Below are positions 63,735 through 64,000 of a DNA stretch of 64,000 nucleotides, one piece after another (the first letter of the stretch is position 1; the number at the start of each line of letters is the position of its first letter). Under the pieces are notes generated by a model that saw nothing but the letters and a program-made list of their open reading frames with translations, made no database searches and had not been told where the DNA came from. The position numbers and the translations under genes are program-made. The stretch is from Bactericera cockerelli (Eukaryota; Arthropoda; Insecta; Hemiptera; Triozidae), in assembly GCA_024516035.1 (NCBI GenBank), contig CM044961.1:35378953-35442952 (forward strand). The letters run 5' to 3'.

Positions 63735-63815
63735 GTTACTCAAGTGGTTAACGCGCTAGTCTGGTAAACTAGGTAGCAAAGGAATTCGTTGGTTGGAATC
63801 TCACCCAGTGTTTTA
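63735..63815 (+). mobile_element. tRNA-derived SINE (gatccgttggtt family), 5' part
   Basis: tactcaagtggttaacgcgc, tagtctggtaaactaggtag, ttggaatctcacccag. Confidence 0.75.
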
Positions 63816-63849
63816 GATTTTTTTACTACAAGATTACATCACTAAAAGA

Positions 63850-64000
63850 AAGATTCGTGTAAATATACACTGTCGTGCTTGCTGGAACTTGGTCTAGCGC
63901 ATTGCCGTGCGCTAAGGTTCGTGTATATACAGTGCCGCGCTTGCTGGAACTTGGCCTAGCGCACTGACGACACTGCCGCGCGCTAAGATTCGTGTAAATA
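63850..64000. repeat. Tandem repeat of about 68 bp, cut by the window edge
   Basis: ttcgtgtaaatatacactgt + cgtgcttgctggaacttgg + tctagcgcattgccgtgcgc units start near 63854, 63918 and 63989; the second has an 8-bp insertion (gacgacac). Confidence 0.88.

Overview
This is a eukaryotic genomic window, almost certainly from an insect. Three things say so. Minus-strand exons with GT/AG splice sites encode an M1-family aminopeptidase. A separate minus-strand exon encodes an insect neuropeptide of the CCHamide-2 type. The DNA is AT-rich and packed with tRNA- and 5S-rRNA-derived SINEs, non-LTR retrotransposon pieces, short inverted-repeat DNA transposons and CT/GA microsatellites. A sap-feeding hemipteran is my best guess for the order, held weakly. 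No prokaryotic or viral genes are visible.

Left third (1-18,900): nine exons of one aminopeptidase N-like gene run right to left (18883 down to 252). The phases of all adjoining exons fit. They cover the end of the N-terminal beta domain, the catalytic domain (GAMEN exon, HELAH + WLNE zinc exon, ISYRKG exon with the probable catalytic Tyr) and the start of the C-terminal domain. The gene continues off the left edge. Its first exons were not found. One exon carries an apparent 1-bp frameshift. At least four exons have partial copies of their own edges repeated in the adjacent intron; the GAMEN exon edge is present four times in a 156-bp tandem array. Introns hold a 2.76-kb transposon with 453-bp inverted repeats, a 2.4-kb hAT-like element with an 8-bp target duplication, LINE fragments, SINEs, and a 24-bp minisatellite of about 670 bp.

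Middle (18,900-40,800): no exon recognised. The region is a mosaic of SINEs (one inserted inside another of the same family), a full-length 5S rRNA gene or pseudogene at 27256-27373, a 2.6-kb foldback element with an open reading frame, a near-perfect 540-bp hairpin, and hAT miniature elements with intact target duplications.

Right (40,800-64,000): the CCHamide-2 exon (40809-41125), then over 20 kb dominated by CT/GA/CA microsatellites, an 887-bp foldback element, more SINEs, and a 5'-truncated LINE with an intact 877-codon reverse-transcriptase frame (54049-56682). That LINE sits exactly between two nearly identical 1.13-kb direct repeats, which look like an extraordinarily long target-site duplication. 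The far right end holds an unrecognised minus-strand open segment (about 61660-62300), a Helitron-like relic and a tandem repeat cut by the window edge.

The aminopeptidase would be a membrane or secreted digestive/peptide-processing enzyme and the CCHamide-2 precursor a gut/brain hormone. They are neighbours on the same strand; nothing in the sequence shows joint regulation.
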